A DNA stretch of 64,000 nt, taken from the NCBI RefSeq assembly GCF_003019815.1, contig NZ_CP027773.1, positions 1,747,001-1,811,000 on the forward strand, given 5' to 3'. Source of the stretch: Variovorax sp. PMC12. Its GTDB lineage: Bacteria; Pseudomonadota; Gammaproteobacteria; Burkholderiales; Burkholderiaceae_C. This document shows positions 46,168 to 55,400 of this stretch, piece by piece (within the stretch, counting starts at the first letter, position 1; each line of letters starts with the position of its first letter). The notes beneath the pieces are model-generated. The model did not search any database and was not told the origin of the DNA. It saw only the letters and a program-made list of their open reading frames with translations. Both the position numbers and the translations under genes were made by a program.

Positions 46168-47130
46168 ATGGAATTCAAGGACTACTACAGCGCTCTGGGC
46201 ATCGACCGCACCGCGTCCGACGACGAGGTGCGCAAGGCCTATCGCAAGCTCGCCCGCAAGTACCACCCCGACGTCAGCAAGGAGCCCGACGCCGAGAAGC
46301 GCATGCGCGACATCAACGAGGCCAAGGACGTACTGGGCGACAAGGAAAAACGCGCCGCCTACGACGCGCTGGCCGAGCGCGTCGCGCGCGGCGGCAGCCC
46401 CGACGGCCACTTCCAGCCGCCGCCGGGCTGGGACGAAGGCTTCGAGTTCCACCGCGGCCCCAACCAGGGCCCCGCGGACCACGCCGACTTCAGCGAGTTC
46501 TTCTCTTCGCTCTTCGGCGAGGCCGAGCGGCGCGGCGCCACGCGCAAGAACTACAAGGCGCGCGGCGAAGACCACCACGCGGCCATCGAGATCGCCCTCG
46601 AAGACGCGCTCAACGGCGCCGAGCGCGAGATCACGCTGCGCGCGCAGACGCTCGACGCGCAGGGCCATCCCCATTGGGAGAACCGCACGCTCAGCGTGAA
46701 GATTCCGCCGGGCGTGCATCCGGGCCAGTTCATCCGCCTCGCGGGGCAAGGCATGCCCGGCCACGGCGGCGAGCCGCCGGGCGACCTGTACCTCGAAGTG
46801 CGCATCGCGCCGCACAAGCTGTACCGCGTGGAAGAGCGCGACCTGTACATGACGCTGCCCGTCACGCCCGCCGAGGCGGCGCTGGGCGCGCAAGTGCAGG
46901 TGCCGACGCCGACCGGCGGCCTGGTCGAGGTGACCGTGCCCCGCAATGCGCGCGGCGGCATGAAGCTGCGGCTCAAGGGCCGGGGCCTCGCGGGCAAGAC
47001 GCCCGGCGACCTGTACCTGCTGATCGAAATCGCGCTGCCGCCCGCCGACAGCGACGATGCCCGCAAGGCCTACGAGCAGCTGGCGCAAGCCACGGCATCG
47101 TTCAACCCACGCCAGCATCTGGGAGTCTGA
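46168..47130 (+). CDS. cbpA: DnaJ-family co-chaperone CbpA
   Basis: 320 residues. J domain at residues 5-65 with the invariant HPD (KYHPDVSKEP), a Gly/Phe-poor linker with FSEFFSSLFGEAE, then two beta-rich substrate-binding domains (KIPPGVHPGQFIRLAGQGMP). No zinc finger, as expected for CbpA rather than DnaJ. Stimulates DnaK and can bind curved DNA. The CbpM gene follows two bases after the stop. Confidence 0.93.
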   Translation: MEFKDYYSALGIDRTASDDEVRKAYRKLARKYHPDVSKEPDAEKRMRDINEAKDVLGDKEKRAAYDALAERVARGGSPDGHFQPPPGWDEGFEFHRGPNQGPADHADFSEFFSSLFGEAERRGATRKNYKARGEDHHAAIEIALEDALNGAEREITLRAQTLDAQGHPHWENRTLSVKIPPGVHPGQFIRLAGQGMPGHGGEPPGDLYLEVRIAPHKLYRVEERDLYMTLPVTPAEAALGAQVQVPTPTGGLVEVTVPRNARGGMKLRLKGRGLAGKTPGDLYLLIEIALPPADSDDARKAYEQLAQATASFNPRQHLGV

Positions 47131-47132
47131 GC

Positions 47133-47450
47133 ATGGTGAATTTCACACTCACGACCGCCACCGCCATCAGCGCCTCGCAGCCGCTCGCGGCCAGCGACCT
47201 GGCGCATGCCGTGGGCGCCGACACCGCATGGGTGATGCAACTGGTCGAGGTCGGCATCCTTCGCATCGAAACGCCCGAGACACAGCCCGAGCGCTGGCAG
47301 TTCTCGAGCACCGACCTGCAATACGCACTCGAGGCGCGCCGGCTGGAACGCGACTTCGGCGTGGGGCTGGACGCGGCGGCGCTGATCCTCGACCTGCAGC
47401 ACGAAGTGCGGCGGCTGAAGGCGATGCTGCACGCGCACAGGCTGGGCTAG
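47133..47450 (+). CDS. cbpM: Chaperone modulator CbpM
   Basis: 105 residues. MerR-like helical fold: VMQLVEVGILRIETPE and ALEARRLERDFGVGLD followed by LILDLQHEVRRLKAML. CbpM binds the J domain of CbpA and inhibits it. Placement directly behind cbpA confirms the assignment. Its stop is adjacent to the tag leader. Confidence 0.92.
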   Translation: MVNFTLTTATAISASQPLAASDLAHAVGADTAWVMQLVEVGILRIETPETQPERWQFSSTDLQYALEARRLERDFGVGLDAAALILDLQHEVRRLKAMLHAHRLG

Positions 47451-47459
47451 GTGGGCGGG

Positions 47460-48044
47460 ATGAGCCAACAGCCCCCGAAAATCCGATGCGCCTGGGCCCA
47501 GACCGACCCGCTCCTGGCCGCCTACCACGACGCCGAATGGGGCGTGCCCGAGCACGACAGCCGCGCGCTGTGGGAGAAGCTCATGCTCGACGGCTTCCAG
47601 GCCGGCCTGTCGTGGCTCACCATCCTGCGCAAGCGCGACGCCTTCCGCAAAGCCTTCGAGGGCTTCGTGCCCGAGAAGATCGTCAAGTTCACCGAAGCCG
47701 ACATCGAACGGCTCATGCAGGACGCCGGCATCGTGCGCTCGCGCTCGAAGATCGAGGCCACCATCGGCAATGCGCGTGCCTACCTCGCCATGCAGGCGGC
47801 GGGCGAAGACTTCTCTGAATTCATCTGGGGCATGGCTGGTGGCAAGCCCATCGTGAACCGCACCGGAAGCGTGCCTGTGAAGACGCCGCTGTCGGAGGAA
47901 ATCTCCGCCGCACTGAAAAAGCGCGGCTTCAAGTTCGTCGGGCCGGTGATCGTCTACGCATGGATGCAGGCCACCGGCATCGTCGACGACCATGCCGCGG
48001 ACTGCCACAGGCACGGCGCCAGGCACAAAGCCAGGCCCCAATGA
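47460..48044 (+). CDS. tag: DNA-3-methyladenine glycosylase I
   Basis: 194 residues from ATG (a GTG three codons earlier is possible). Zinc-binding N-terminus RCAWAQTDPLLAAYHDAEWG (Cys, His) pairs with C-terminal VDDHAADCHRH. The active-site region LMLDGFQAGLSWLTILRKR is typical of Tag. Excises 3-methyladenine from alkylated DNA. Third gene after cbpA-cbpM and ends at a strong terminator. Confidence 0.93.
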   Translation: MSQQPPKIRCAWAQTDPLLAAYHDAEWGVPEHDSRALWEKLMLDGFQAGLSWLTILRKRDAFRKAFEGFVPEKIVKFTEADIERLMQDAGIVRSRSKIEATIGNARAYLAMQAAGEDFSEFIWGMAGGKPIVNRTGSVPVKTPLSEEISAALKKRGFKFVGPVIVYAWMQATGIVDDHAADCHRHGARHKARPQ

Positions 48045-48079
48045 AAAAACCGGACGCTGCTTTCGCAGGTCCGGTTTTT
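48045..48079. terminator. Bidirectional intrinsic terminator between convergent genes
   Basis: An 11-bp perfect stem AAAAACCGGAC/GTCCGGTTTTT carries A and T runs in its arms, so it can stop transcription of tag on the plus strand and of the alanine-rich secreted-protein gene on the minus strand. Confidence 0.88.
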
Positions 48080-48120
48080 CATTGGCTTGTGACCGAAGCG
48101 GCTTGCGCCGCCTTCATCGA

Positions 48121-48474
48121 TTACAGGCCGGCTTGGCGCGTGAAGCTCAGGCTCTTGGCTTGAGCGGGGATCACGCTGCCGGCGAAGGTTTCGGGGCGCA
48201 GGTTCTGGCCAGGTGCGTGTGCAGCGGCGACGGCCTGGCTACGAACGGTGGCGCGGTCGACGGAAGCGGCCAGGACCGGGGTTGCGGTCGATGCGGCGCC
48301 TTCGTTGTCGCCGTAGGCGTTGCCGGCACGGGCGGCTGCCACGGCTTGGGGCGCCACGTCGGCGCGGCTGTAGCCGGAGGTCAGGGGCTGCACGCCTTCG
48401 TAGGTTTCTGCGTGGGCGCCAGCGGCGGCGAGCAGGGACAGAGCGGCGGCGGCGAGGATGTTCGAGGTCTTCAT
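48121..48474 (-). CDS. Small Ala-rich secreted protein (DUF4148-like)
   Basis: 117 residues from MKTSNILAAA with AGGA eight bases upstream. Signal peptide ends at AGAHA|ETYEGVQPL. The mature part holds two copies of a short helical repeat: SRADVAPQAVAAARAGNAY and DRATVRSQAVAAAHAPGQN. Such proteins are numerous in Comamonadaceae and are often misnamed; function unknown, probably periplasmic. The promoter region upstream contains a TAGGG-AAAA-CCCTA dyad (48530-48543). Confidence 0.8.
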   Translation of the reverse strand: MKTSNILAAAALSLLAAAGAHAETYEGVQPLTSGYSRADVAPQAVAAARAGNAYGDNEGAASTATPVLAASVDRATVRSQAVAAAHAPGQNLRPETFAGSVIPAQAKSLSFTRQAGL

Positions 48475-48694
48475 TTCAATTTCCTTCTTCATTGGGCTTT
48501 TGAGTGCCTCAAGTGTGCACCACGATTCCTAGGGAAAACCCTATTCAATCGAACCGCAGTGTTCATGAAATTGAAACAATGACGAGGAACTTTCTGACGC
48601 CGCTAACTCAATTGCCCTTTCATGCGCTGGAAACGTGCCGATTTGCGTATCCGCTCGCGGCTCGACAAGCTGCATGCACATTGCGTGCCAGTTG

Positions 48695-49663
48695 CTAGTC
48701 TTCCTTCATGCCCGTGGCCTTGACCACGCCGCCCAGCCGCACGCGCTCTTCGTCGACGAACTTGGTGAAGCTCGCCCGCGTGCCGCCGATAGGCTCGATG
48801 CCCATGCCCTTCAGGCGCTCGACCGTGGCCGGGGCCTTCATCGCGGCGTCGACGGCCGCGGCCATCTTGTCCAGGATGGCGTCGGGCGTGCCGCGCGGCG
48901 CATGCACGCCGGCCCAGTGGGCGATGCGGATCTCGGGGAAGCCCTCTTCCGCCGCCGTCGGCAGGTCGGGGTAGGCCGAAATGCGCTGTGTCCAGGTGCC
49001 GGCCAGCGCCTTCAGCTTGCCGCTCTTCACATAGGGCAGCACCACGATGCTGGCTTCCGAGGTGGCCTCGACCTGGCTGCCGAGCACCGCGGTGATCGAC
49101 TCCGAACCGCTCTTGTAGGGCACAACGTCGAGCTTGCTGCCGTACTTCGTCTCGAGAATGCCTTCGACGAAATGCGGCGTGCTGCCCGTGCCCGCGGTGG
49201 CCCAGTGGAAGCCGCCGCCGGACTTCTTGGAGGCCGCGACGAACTCCTTCAAGTCTTTGTAGGGCGCATTGGCCGGCACCACGATGACCGAAGGCGCCAG
49301 ACCGATCATTGCAACCGGCACCAGCGCATCGTCCTTGTACGGCATGCTCTTCTTGATCATGCTGTTCGACACCACGCCGGCCGCGCTCACGAGAAAGGTG
49401 TAGCCGTCAGGGGCGCTCTTGGCGACCACGTCGGCCCCCAGGATCGCGCCCGCGCCGGGCTTGTTGTCGACGATGACCGGCTGGCCGAGCTGCTTCGACG
49501 CGCCCTCGGCCGCCGCGCGCGCCATCAGGTCGTTGGCGCCGCCAGCGGAAAAGGGAACGACCAGCCGGATCGGCTTGGTGGGCCATGCCTGGGCGGCGGC
49601 GCCCTGTGCGATCACCGACACGGCAAGCCCGATGGCCAGCGAAACAATGCGGATGGGAAACAT
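48695..49663 (-). CDS. TTT/Bug-family periplasmic solute-binding protein
   Basis: 322 residues; AGGAGA lies eight bases before the ATG. Signal peptide ends at AAA|QAWPTKPIR. Landmarks: VVPFSAGGANDLMARA, PDGYTFLVSAAG, VPYKSGSESITAVLGS. Isolated receptor with no enzyme or permease genes beside it, the sixth of its family in this window. Confidence 0.92.
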   Translation of the reverse strand: MFPIRIVSLAIGLAVSVIAQGAAAQAWPTKPIRLVVPFSAGGANDLMARAAAEGASKQLGQPVIVDNKPGAGAILGADVVAKSAPDGYTFLVSAAGVVSNSMIKKSMPYKDDALVPVAMIGLAPSVIVVPANAPYKDLKEFVAASKKSGGGFHWATAGTGSTPHFVEGILETKYGSKLDVVPYKSGSESITAVLGSQVEATSEASIVVLPYVKSGKLKALAGTWTQRISAYPDLPTAAEEGFPEIRIAHWAGVHAPRGTPDAILDKMAAAVDAAMKAPATVERLKGMGIEPIGGTRASFTKFVDEERVRLGGVVKATGMKED

Positions 49664-49805
49664 GAGTGAGGTCTCCTGTGTTGTTGTGGGATATGAGGAA
49701 GAAGGATCGAACCCGGGACGCCGGGCGTTTTCATGATGCCACGCGCCTCCGGATATGCGACGGCGACCGCCAGGGGCCGCCCCTGCGGCAACGCGGGTGC
49801 TGCGC

Positions 49806-50660
49806 TCAGGAGCGCGGCCAGCCGCGTATCAGCGTGCGCAGCGCCACCCCGCCGCTGCCCTTGACCTCGGCGCGGTAGGTTCCCACCAGCGCCTCGCGCT
49901 CGGCCGCCGCCTGCGGCTCGTTGCGCCAGGCCAGCAAGGCGGCCACGTCTTCGTCGGGCGACGCGGCCAGCAGCGCCTGCGTGACCTGCTTTTCGAATTC
50001 GCGCGCCACGATCATCAGGTTGCGCGGGCGCGTCGAAGTCACGCCGCGCGACCACAGGGTGTCCAGCGCCATGTCGAGCGTGCTGTCGGGCAAGGCGCTG
50101 AGCTGGCCGCCGTTGCCGCGCGCCAGCTGCTTGACCACCGCGCTCATCAGCAGCTGGCTCGAGAAATCGATTTCGCGCACGTCGCCCACGGCCATGCGTT
50201 CGAGCAGTTCGGTGCGCGCCGGGTCGGCCGGCTTGGCGCGTTCGCGGCTGAAGAATTCGGCCTTTCCGGCCTCGCTCATGGCGGCGTAGTCGGCGCGCAG
50301 CTTCGCGAAGCGGGCGACGGCGGCCAGCACCTGGGGGCTGGGCGCGGCACCGCCGTTGCCGGCAGATGCCACTTCCTGCTGGATTGCGGCCACGGAAGCC
50401 TTGGCGCTGAATGCCCGGCTGGCGGCGGCGTCGAGTGCCTTCAGGGCCTTGTCGGCGATGGCCTGGTCGTCGGGCTCCAGCAGCTCGCGCGCACCGCGCG
50501 CCACCGCGCCCGGCGCATACGAAGCCTGGTAGCGCGCCTGCACGCCTTCGAACTGCAGCAGCGCTTCCGCGCGGCTTTGCGCCCAACCCATCAAGGGGGC
50601 CAGCAGCAACGCAAGCAACAGAAAGAAACGGGTCGGGGAAAGTCGGTTCGAAGAAGGCAT
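49806..50660 (-). CDS. Hypothetical secreted protein, 284 residues
   Basis: Signal peptide RFFLLLALLLAPLMGWAQ, cleaved at or near WAQ|S. The mature protein is mostly helical, with FEGVQARYQASYAPGA and REIDFSSQLLMSAVVKQLA, and no cysteine-rich or catalytic motif I can name. Codon use matches the neighbours. Stands between the DUF1345 gene and a TTT receptor gene on the same strand. Confidence 0.75.
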   Translation of the reverse strand: MPSSNRLSPTRFFLLLALLLAPLMGWAQSRAEALLQFEGVQARYQASYAPGAVARGARELLEPDDQAIADKALKALDAAASRAFSAKASVAAIQQEVASAGNGGAAPSPQVLAAVARFAKLRADYAAMSEAGKAEFFSRERAKPADPARTELLERMAVGDVREIDFSSQLLMSAVVKQLARGNGGQLSALPDSTLDMALDTLWSRGVTSTRPRNLMIVAREFEKQVTQALLAASPDEDVAALLAWRNEPQAAAEREALVGTYRAEVKGSGGVALRTLIRGWPRS

Positions 50661-50703
50661 GGCGCCATTATTGGCACGCCCGCATTTCCCCTCCCTTGGC
50701 CGC

Positions 50704-51375
50704 TCAGAACAGGCTTGCGCCGATGTTGATGAGCAGCGCCAGCACCGTCGTGTTGAACAGGTACGCGAGGATGCAGTGCACCGAGCCGATGCGCCGCAGG
50801 GGCTTCGACACGAAGGACACATCCGCCGTCTGCCCCGAAGTGCCGATCACTGCCGAGAAGTAGAAGAAGTCGCCATAGGTCGGCACCTCGTCATCGGGAA
50901 ACTGCAGCCCCGGCTTGCGCCCCTTGCTGACTGCCGCGTAGTAGTCGTGCGCATAGTGCAGCGTGAACATCATCTGCGTGAAGGCCCACGACGACATGAC
51001 CGTGAGCCCGGCCAGCGCGATGTGCGCGATCTTCTCGAAGCCGTGCATGTCCTTAACCACCGCCAGCTCCCCGCCGATGGCCGCGAGGCTCGCGATGGCA
51101 GACACCACCACCAGCACGAGGATGACGATCTGCCCCTCGTCCTGCAGCTGCGCGCGGTAGCGCATGTGCTGCGGCGACGACCGGATCATCATCGTCGCGG
51201 CCAGTGCCACGTAGAGGCATGCGCCGGTGTTCCATGCGATGAGCAGCCGCGTGACCAGGTGGGCCTCGATGGCCGACGGCAGCAGGATGCCGACCGCGAT
51301 GGCGATGGCCGCGGCAATGAAGAGCCGCGGCCGCGCGACCAGCGGGCGAAGAAGTGGGTGTCTTGAAGTTTTCAT
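50704..51375 (-). CDS. DUF1345-family membrane protein
   Basis: 223 residues from MKTSRHPLL. Five hydrophobic segments; landmarks WNTGACLYVALA, WAFTQMMFTLHYAHDYY and DFFYFSAVIGTSGQTADVSF define DUF1345, a small inner-membrane family of unknown role. Loosely reminiscent of ion-channel folds around YGDFFYFSAVIGTSGQ. Separate from the Crp/Fnr gene, whose stop is 120 bp upstream. Confidence 0.87.
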   Translation of the reverse strand: MKTSRHPLLRPLVARPRLFIAAAIAIAVGILLPSAIEAHLVTRLLIAWNTGACLYVALAATMMIRSSPQHMRYRAQLQDEGQIVILVLVVVSAIASLAAIGGELAVVKDMHGFEKIAHIALAGLTVMSSWAFTQMMFTLHYAHDYYAAVSKGRKPGLQFPDDEVPTYGDFFYFSAVIGTSGQTADVSFVSKPLRRIGSVHCILAYLFNTTVLALLINIGASLF

Positions 51376-51495
51376 GTGGATCCGCAGAACGCCGTCGAGG
51401 ATACGGCGCGCGCGCCGAACTGGCGACTGCGGGCGAAACTTCATCCACGCCCCAGGTTCATCTCATGGAAAGCCTCGCAGGTGCAGGCAAGCTGA

Positions 51496-52278
51496 TCAGG
51501 GCCGTCCGGATTTGCCGGTCCGGTCGGCCGAGCCGCGCGAGCCGTCGAGCATGTCGGGCGCGAACATCGGATTGCCCTGGTGCGGCTCGATGTGCGAGAG
51601 GTTTTCCTCCACCGGCAACAGGCCGCCGAAGTCGGTGGCCGCGAAATCGGCGTCCACGTGCACGCCGTGCTCGTCGCGTCGCACGAGGCCGCGGCTCTCC
51701 AGGTCGCGAATGGTCTTGTTGACCACCTCGCGCGAAAGGCCGGAGTAAGAGGCGATCACCGACTGGGTGATGCGCTTGTCGTAGCCGCCGGTCACGGCCG
51801 GGGCGAGCTGGGTCAGCTGGTGCAGCACGCGGCTGACCAGGTCTTCGGACGACAGCGCGGAAATGCGGCGCAGTTGCCCGCGAATGACCGACATGCGCTT
51901 CATGGCGAGCCCCAGCAGGCCGATGGCCACTTCCGGGTACTGGCCGCACAGCTTGCGCACGGCCGCCACGGGCACGAGGTAGACCGAAGACGGCAAGGCC
52001 GCGACGAGCGTCTGCATGGCCTGGTAGCGGTCTTCGGAGAATGAGGGGCTGAGAAAGAAGTCGTCCTGGCGAATGAAGTCGGTGGTGACGTCGCCGCCGT
52101 CTTCGCGGCCGTGCGCGACCACGCGCAAGAGGCCGCTCGCCACACAGTAGATGCGGTCCGTCCATTCGTCGGCGTTGAGCACGACGTCGTTGCGCCGGTA
52201 CGAGCGCAACTCGCTGCACTGGACCAGGGCCGCGCGTTCGGCGGGCGGCACTTTGGCTATGAGGGGATGCAGATACAT
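51496..52278 (-). CDS. Crp/Fnr-family transcriptional regulator, copy 1
   Basis: 260 residues from MYLHPLIAKVP. N-terminal cyclic-nucleotide-binding-like barrel (VLNADEWTDRIYCVASGLLR), dimer helix, then winged helix with VIASYSGLSREVVNKTIRDL as the recognition region. It lacks the N-terminal cysteine set of oxygen-sensing Fnr and the phosphate-cassette residues of Crp, so the signal is unknown. A 28-residue C-terminal tail past the winged helix is unusual. Paralogue of the gene at 62257-62955; the two bracket the adhesin-like gene set. A terminator separates it from the repeat-protein gene. Confidence 0.9.
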   Translation of the reverse strand: MYLHPLIAKVPPAERAALVQCSELRSYRRNDVVLNADEWTDRIYCVASGLLRVVAHGREDGGDVTTDFIRQDDFFLSPSFSEDRYQAMQTLVAALPSSVYLVPVAAVRKLCGQYPEVAIGLLGLAMKRMSVIRGQLRRISALSSEDLVSRVLHQLTQLAPAVTGGYDKRITQSVIASYSGLSREVVNKTIRDLESRGLVRRDEHGVHVDADFAATDFGGLLPVEENLSHIEPHQGNPMFAPDMLDGSRGSADRTGKSGRP

Positions 52279-52421
52279 GGCTGAAGGTTTTCCTGGCGAG
52301 AGGGCAAGCCGGAAGCGATGTGGATCGATCCGGAACCGGCGTACGGCATTGCCCAACCCGGCATGGCCCCGCCCTTGGGGCCTGCGACGCCGGACCGCGC
52401 AAGCGGCCCGGGCGGACAAGA

Positions 52422-52451
52422 AGCCCCGGCGAGGGAAATCCCGCCGGGGCT
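52422..52451 (-). terminator. Intrinsic terminator after the 1573-residue repeat protein
   Basis: A 10-bp perfect stem AGCCCCGGCG/CGCCGGGGCT with a 10-base loop lies 14 bp past the stop codon. On the minus strand it is followed by TTCTTGT, a modest U-tract. It marks the 3' end of the gene set 60986-52465. Confidence 0.65.
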
Positions 52452-52464
52452 GGAGCGGCAACCC

Positions 52465-55400
52465 TTAGCGGGCCGACGCGATCGTGGACACGGCGGAGTT
52501 GCCCACCGCCGTGGCGGTGACCTGGTTACCCGCGGCGCGCAGGGTGCTGCCGTTGGTCGCACCCGTCACGCCCACGCCGTAGTTCACACCAGTGGCCGTC
52601 GCGACGATGGCGCCGCTGTTGGTCTGGTAGTTGCCGATGGCGGCGGTCGGGCGACCGGTGGCCGGTGCCGTCACGGTCAGCGTGTTGGTCGCGCTGTTGC
52701 CGTACGCCTGCGCGGCCACGGTGTTGCCCGTGACAGCCGCCGTGCCGTTGATCAGGCCCGGCACGGTGCCCACGGCCTGGCCGTTGAGCGCGACCTGGTA
52801 AGTCCCCGTGGCGTTCGACGTCACCGCACCCGAGTTGCCCTGGGTGTTCAGCACGGCGGCCGTGGCCTGCGTGGTACCCAGCGTGCTGCCGGCCGTACCG
52901 GCGGTCGAGGTGCCGTAGCTGCTGCCGGCCGCGACGTTCAGCGCGTTGGTGGCCGCGTTGCCGCGCGCCAGCGACGTGGTGCTGTTGCCGTCGATCGTCA
53001 CGCCGCTGTTCAGCGCCGCGGCCGAGGCCGGTGCGGTGCCGTTCAGCTGGAACGTGGCCGAGGTGGTGGCGTTGGACGCCACTGCCGCGGAGCTGCTCTG
53101 CGTGTTGACCAGGCCGGCGTTGGCGCCTTGCAGCGCCGCACCGTTCAGGGCCACGCTGTTGTCGGCGCGGTTGGCGGAGGCTTCTGCCGCGGTGCTGTTG
53201 CCGGTCACGGTCACGCTGCTGTTCGCCAGGCCCGCGGTGGCGGTTGCCACCTGGTCCTGGTTGTACAGGCGCGTGCTGGCCGCGCTGCTCACGCTGGTGG
53301 AGGCAACCTGGTTGTTGTTCAGCACATGGTCGCCGGTGGCGGTGGCCGGGTTCAGGGTCGCGTTGACGGCGGCGCCGACGGGCGTCACGTTGGTGCCGGT
53401 GACGGCCAGCGTGTTGGTCACGTCGTTGATCACGCCGAGCGACACGTTCTTGTTGCCCGAAAGAGCAACCGACGAGTTCGACACCGCACCCGGTGCGTAC
53501 AGCTCGAGTGCCGAGCCGGCCGACACCGCAGCCGCGCTGCTCTGCTGCGACGCCAGCGCCGTGGTGGCCTGCACGCTGTTGCCGCTCAGTGCCACGCTGT
53601 TGGCCGCCGTGTTGGCGACCGCGCTGCCGCGCTGGCTGTTGTTCGACACGCTCAGGGTCGAGCCCGAGATGGCCGCGCCCGCGGTTGTGTCGATGGCATA
53701 GGTGCCGAACACGCTGGTCGTGAGACTTGCGCCTTCGTTCACCTGCTGCACGTTCGACAGCGCATGGTCGGCCTGCGCACCGGTGCCGGAACCCAGCGGC
53801 AGCGTGCCCGCCGTTGCCACGGTGGCGCCGCTGCCCGCAGCGATGTTGCCGCCGGTGACGGACACGCTGTTGGTGGCGGTGTTGCCGGTGACCGCGCCGT
53901 TGGCGGTGTTGCCGTTGACGCTCAGCTGCGAGTTGGTGACCGCGCCGGCCACGGCGACGGTGACGCCGCCCTGGTTCGGTACGGCTGCCGTTGCGGACGC
54001 GCCGGGGATCGTTGCGTTGAAGGGTACCGATTGTGACGCGTGCAAGTTGTCGTAGGTGGTCGTCGAAACGACGCCCAGGATGTTGGCGGGTGCCGTCAGC
54101 AGACCGGCGTTCGCACCCGTGCCAACCGCCCAGCCGTTCGAGGTCAGGTAAGTGATCTCTGCAGGCGTCAGGCTGGACTGCAACACACCCAGCGTGCCGC
54201 TCGTGATTGTCGTGTTGCCGCCAAGGGTGTTGCCACCGAGGGCTTCCGGATCCAGCACGTGCGCGTTGTAAGTGAACGGCGTCGAAGGCGTAGCCGGCGA
54301 GCCAGGCGTACCGGCCAGGCCGATCAGCGCATTCACGTCGGCACTCGTTCCTTGCGAGTTCTGCAGCGCGCCCGAGGTGGCGATAGTGGTGCCCGCAAGC
54401 GTCAGGCCGTTGGTGGCGCTGTTGCTCGTTGCGGCAGCGCTGGAGCTGTTGCCGTTGGACGCGACCGTGGAGCCCGTGACCGAGCCGCCGATGTCCGTGC
54501 GCACCTGTGCGGCGAGGGGCGAAGCCGGGTTCGTGGTCGTGTCACGCTGGGTGGCGGTGACAGAGCCCGAGCCGGTCTGCACGTTCTGCACGCTGAACGA
54601 AGCATCGGTGATCAGCTGCCCGACGTTCGACACGGCGCCCTGGCGAACACCGGCGGTGCTTGCGGTGGACAGCGAATTGCCCGTCACCGACAGCGTGTTG
54701 CCGCTCGCGCGGTTGCCGTAGGCCAGCGCCTGGATCTGGTTGGTCGACGTCGAGACCGAGGAGTTCGCAAGGTTGTCCTCGATGCTCGTGTTCACCACCG
54801 AGCCACCGGACGCGGCTGCCTCGACGGCACCGGCCGCGTTCTGCACGCTGGTCACGTTCGCCACCGACGAGAAGCCGGTGGTCGTCACGCCGGTGCCCAG
54901 CGCGAGCTTCGCGCCGTTGGCCACGTCGTTGCCGTAGGCCGCGCCGACGAAGGCGTTGCCTTCGTTGGTGACGGTGCCGCGCGTGACGTTGCCTTCAACC
55001 AGCACTTGCAGTGCGCTCACCGGCAGGAGCTGCGCGGTGCCCGATGCGCTGGCGGTCACGTCGCCGAGCGCCGACTGGCTGCTCAGCACGCCGTAGCCGG
55101 CGCTGACGTTGTTGCCGGCAGCGAACACGACCGAAGCGGGTCCACCCGCCGCAGCCACGTTGGCGCCGTTGGCCGCAACGTTCAGAGTGTTGGATGCCGA
55201 ATTGGCGTAGCCGACAGCGCGCTGCAGGTTGTTGGTCAGCGCCACGCTGGTGTCGGTCGAATGCGTGCCGAGGTACGCGGTGGCCGTGGCACCGACGAGT
55301 TCGGCCTGCACCGGCGAGTTGCCGTCGACGACCTGCACATTGGCCACGCCGGCGCCCGAGCCCACGCTGGTGCCGGTCAGCGACAGCGCATTGCCCGCGC